Part shown: positions 5,724-6,615 of the stretch, one piece after another
Numbering within the stretch: position 1 is the stretch's first letter
Layout of the letters: each line of letters opens with the position of its first letter
Origin: Comamonadaceae bacterium
Lineage (GTDB): Bacteria; Pseudomonadota; Gammaproteobacteria; Burkholderiales; Burkholderiaceae_C
Direction of reading: 5' to 3'
Length of the DNA: 6,615 nucleotides
Assembly: GCA_947455585.1 (NCBI GenBank)
Contig: CANGOY010000106.1
Span: 1-6,615, forward strand
Notes under the pieces: model-generated
Database searches by the model: none
What the model was told of the DNA's origin: nothing
What the model saw: only the letters and a program-made list of their open reading frames with translations
Program-made: the position numbers and the translations under genes

Positions 5724-5729
5724 CATCCC

Positions 5730-6431
5730 TTGAACAAAGTTTTCCCTTCTGCTGCTGAAGCACTCAAAGACATCGTGGCCGATGGCCAACTGATGGCTGT
5801 GGGTGGTTTTGGCTTGTGTGGCATTCCTGAAGCCCTGATTGACGCCTTGCGCGACACAGGCGTCAAGGACTTGACCGTCATCTCTAACAACGCTGGCGTG
5901 GACGGCTTTGGTTTGGGCAAGTTGCTCGAAACCCGCCAAATCAAAAAAATGATTTCCAGCTACGTGGGCGAGAACAAAGAGTTCGAGCGCCAATACCTCT
6001 CTGGCGAGTTGGAACTTGAATTCACTCCCCAAGGTACTCTGGCTGAAAAGCTGCGTGCTGGCGGCGCTGGCATTCCGGCCTTCTTCACCAAAACGGGTGT
6101 GGGCACCTTGGTGGCCGAAGGCAAAGAGCTGCGCGACTTCGACGGCGAAACCTACGTGATGGAGCGCTCACTCGTGCCAGAAATTTCGCTCATCAAAGCA
6201 GACGTGGCTGACCGCTCAGGCAACCTGCGCTTCAACATGACGGCGCGCAACTTCAACCCCGCTGCGGCTACCGCAGGCAAGATTTGTATTGTGGAAGTCG
6301 AGCGCATTGTGGCTACCGGCGAACTGGCCCCTGACGACATTCACTTGCCTGGCATTTACGTGCACCGCATCGTGCTTAACGCCACGCCCGAGAAGCGCAT
6401 TGAAAAGCGCACCACCCGCGACCGTAAATAA
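5730..6431 (+). CDS. scoA: Succinyl-CoA:3-oxoacid CoA-transferase subunit A
   Basis: 233 residues from a TTG start to TAA at 6429-6431, full length for the subunit. With subunit B it moves CoA from succinyl-CoA to acetoacetate, giving acetoacetyl-CoA for thiolysis; it acts in the cytosol. The CoA-transferase family I signature is present: D18-G19, M22-A23-V24, G25-G26-F27, G31 and P33. The stretches KMISSYVGENKEFERQYLSGELELEFTPQGTLAEKLRAGGAGIPAFFTKTGVGT and the long C-terminal tail ending EKRTTRDRK are of the SCOT/ScoA type. PcaI-type 3-oxoadipate transferases differ at these points, so acetoacetate is the more likely substrate. The scoB start follows after 10 bases, forming an operon. The gene is divergent from a PAS-LuxR regulator with a palindromic operator-like sequence between them. 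Confidence 0.93.
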   Translation: MNKVFPSAAEALKDIVADGQLMAVGGFGLCGIPEALIDALRDTGVKDLTVISNNAGVDGFGLGKLLETRQIKKMISSYVGENKEFERQYLSGELELEFTPQGTLAEKLRAGGAGIPAFFTKTGVGTLVAEGKELRDFDGETYVMERSLVPEISLIKADVADRSGNLRFNMTARNFNPAAATAGKICIVEVERIVATGELAPDDIHLPGIYVHRIVLNATPEKRIEKRTTRDRK

Positions 6432-6441
6432 GGACACCACC

Positions 6442-6615
6442 ATGGCTTGGACTCAAGACGAAATGGCCGCACGTGCGGCAAGCGAACTGCAAGACGGTTT
6501 TTATGTGAACCTCGGCATCGGTATTCCCACGCTGGTGGCCAACCACGTGCCAGACCACGTGGAAGTGTGGCTGCAAAGCGAGAACGGCATGCTGGGCATT
6601 GGCCCGTTCCCTTAC
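6442..6615 (+). CDS. scoB: Succinyl-CoA:3-oxoacid CoA-transferase subunit B (3' end outside window)
   Basis: The first 58 residues are visible and the frame runs off the window; the full subunit usually has about 210-220. The opening MAWTQDEMAARAASELQDGFYVNLGIGIPTLVANHVP and the SENGMLGIGPFP motif are typical. The motif contains E47, the glutamate that in this family forms the acyl-CoA thioester intermediate, so the part that matters for catalysis is present. AAGGA at 6430-6434 overlaps the scoA stop and sits seven bases before the ATG, a stronger start signal than that of scoA. It forms the heterodimeric or heterotetrameric enzyme with ScoA. Confidence 0.94.
   Translation, partial: MAWTQDEMAARAASELQDGFYVNLGIGIPTLVANHVPDHVEVWLQSENGMLGIGPFPY

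Noticed and set aside
5631..6032. Minus-strand open frame reaching from scoA into the luxR/scoA gap
   Set aside because: It is antisense to conserved scoA coding sequence and crosses the palindromic regulatory region; its product resembles no family I know.
1..6615. CRISPR array, tRNA, rRNA, insertion sequence, toxin-antitoxin or defence genes
   Set aside because: No regularly spaced repeats, no tRNA cloverleaf, no transposase-like frame and no terminal repeats were seen; the window is filled by recognisable metabolic and regulatory genes with short gaps.

Overview
The window looks like ordinary core-metabolism chromosome from a betaproteobacterium. The most likely source is Burkholderiales, probably Comamonadaceae (Limnohabitans/Rhodoferax-like). 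This rests on the style of the ETF-quinone oxidoreductase N-terminus, the 89-residue YkgJ-type cysteine protein, the SCOT-type ScoA, and moderately high GC with dense, short-gapped genes. The placement is from memory of protein families, not from a search. I see no mobile element, CRISPR array, tRNA or rRNA, and no gene-free stretch longer than 100 bases.

Layout, left to right. (1) 1-935 (+): C-terminal four-fifths of a fold-type I PLP aminotransferase, entering from outside the window. (2) 992-3045 (-): a two-gene unit, ETF-ubiquinone oxidoreductase followed 5 bases later by gcvH, ending in a hairpin that faces the aminotransferase. (3) 3145-4346 (+): an SDR oxidoreductase and a hotdog acyl-CoA thioesterase joined by an ATGA overlap, reading away from ETF-QO across a 99-base divergent region. 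(4) 4336-4605 (-): a small eight-cysteine YkgJ-family gene whose 3' end overlaps the thioesterase by 11 bases. (5) 4650-5048 (+): a PcaC-like carboxymuconolactone decarboxylase family gene. (6) 5083-5634 (-): a PAS-LuxR regulator. (7) 5730-6615 (+): scoA and the start of scoB, the two subunits of a succinyl-CoA:3-oxoacid CoA-transferase, divergent from the regulator.

How they fit together. Most genes concern acyl-CoA and oxoacid catabolism. ETF-QO drains electrons from acyl-CoA dehydrogenases into the quinone pool. The SDR and thioesterase probably act on a hydroxyacyl/oxoacyl substrate and an acyl-CoA. ScoAB activates acetoacetate at the expense of succinyl-CoA. The aminotransferase and GcvH belong to amino-acid metabolism. 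The most interesting non-coding feature is the 95-base luxR/scoA gap. It holds a dyad with 8-base arms (ACTACGTA-N6-TACGTAGT), each arm containing a TACGTA palindrome, inside an almost concentric TTACGA/TCGTAA inverted repeat. It is a strong candidate operator for the divergent PAS-LuxR protein. The second item of note is a GcvH whose normally invariant glycine after the lipoyl hairpin is a valine, encoded beside ETF-QO rather than beside gcvT or gcvP.
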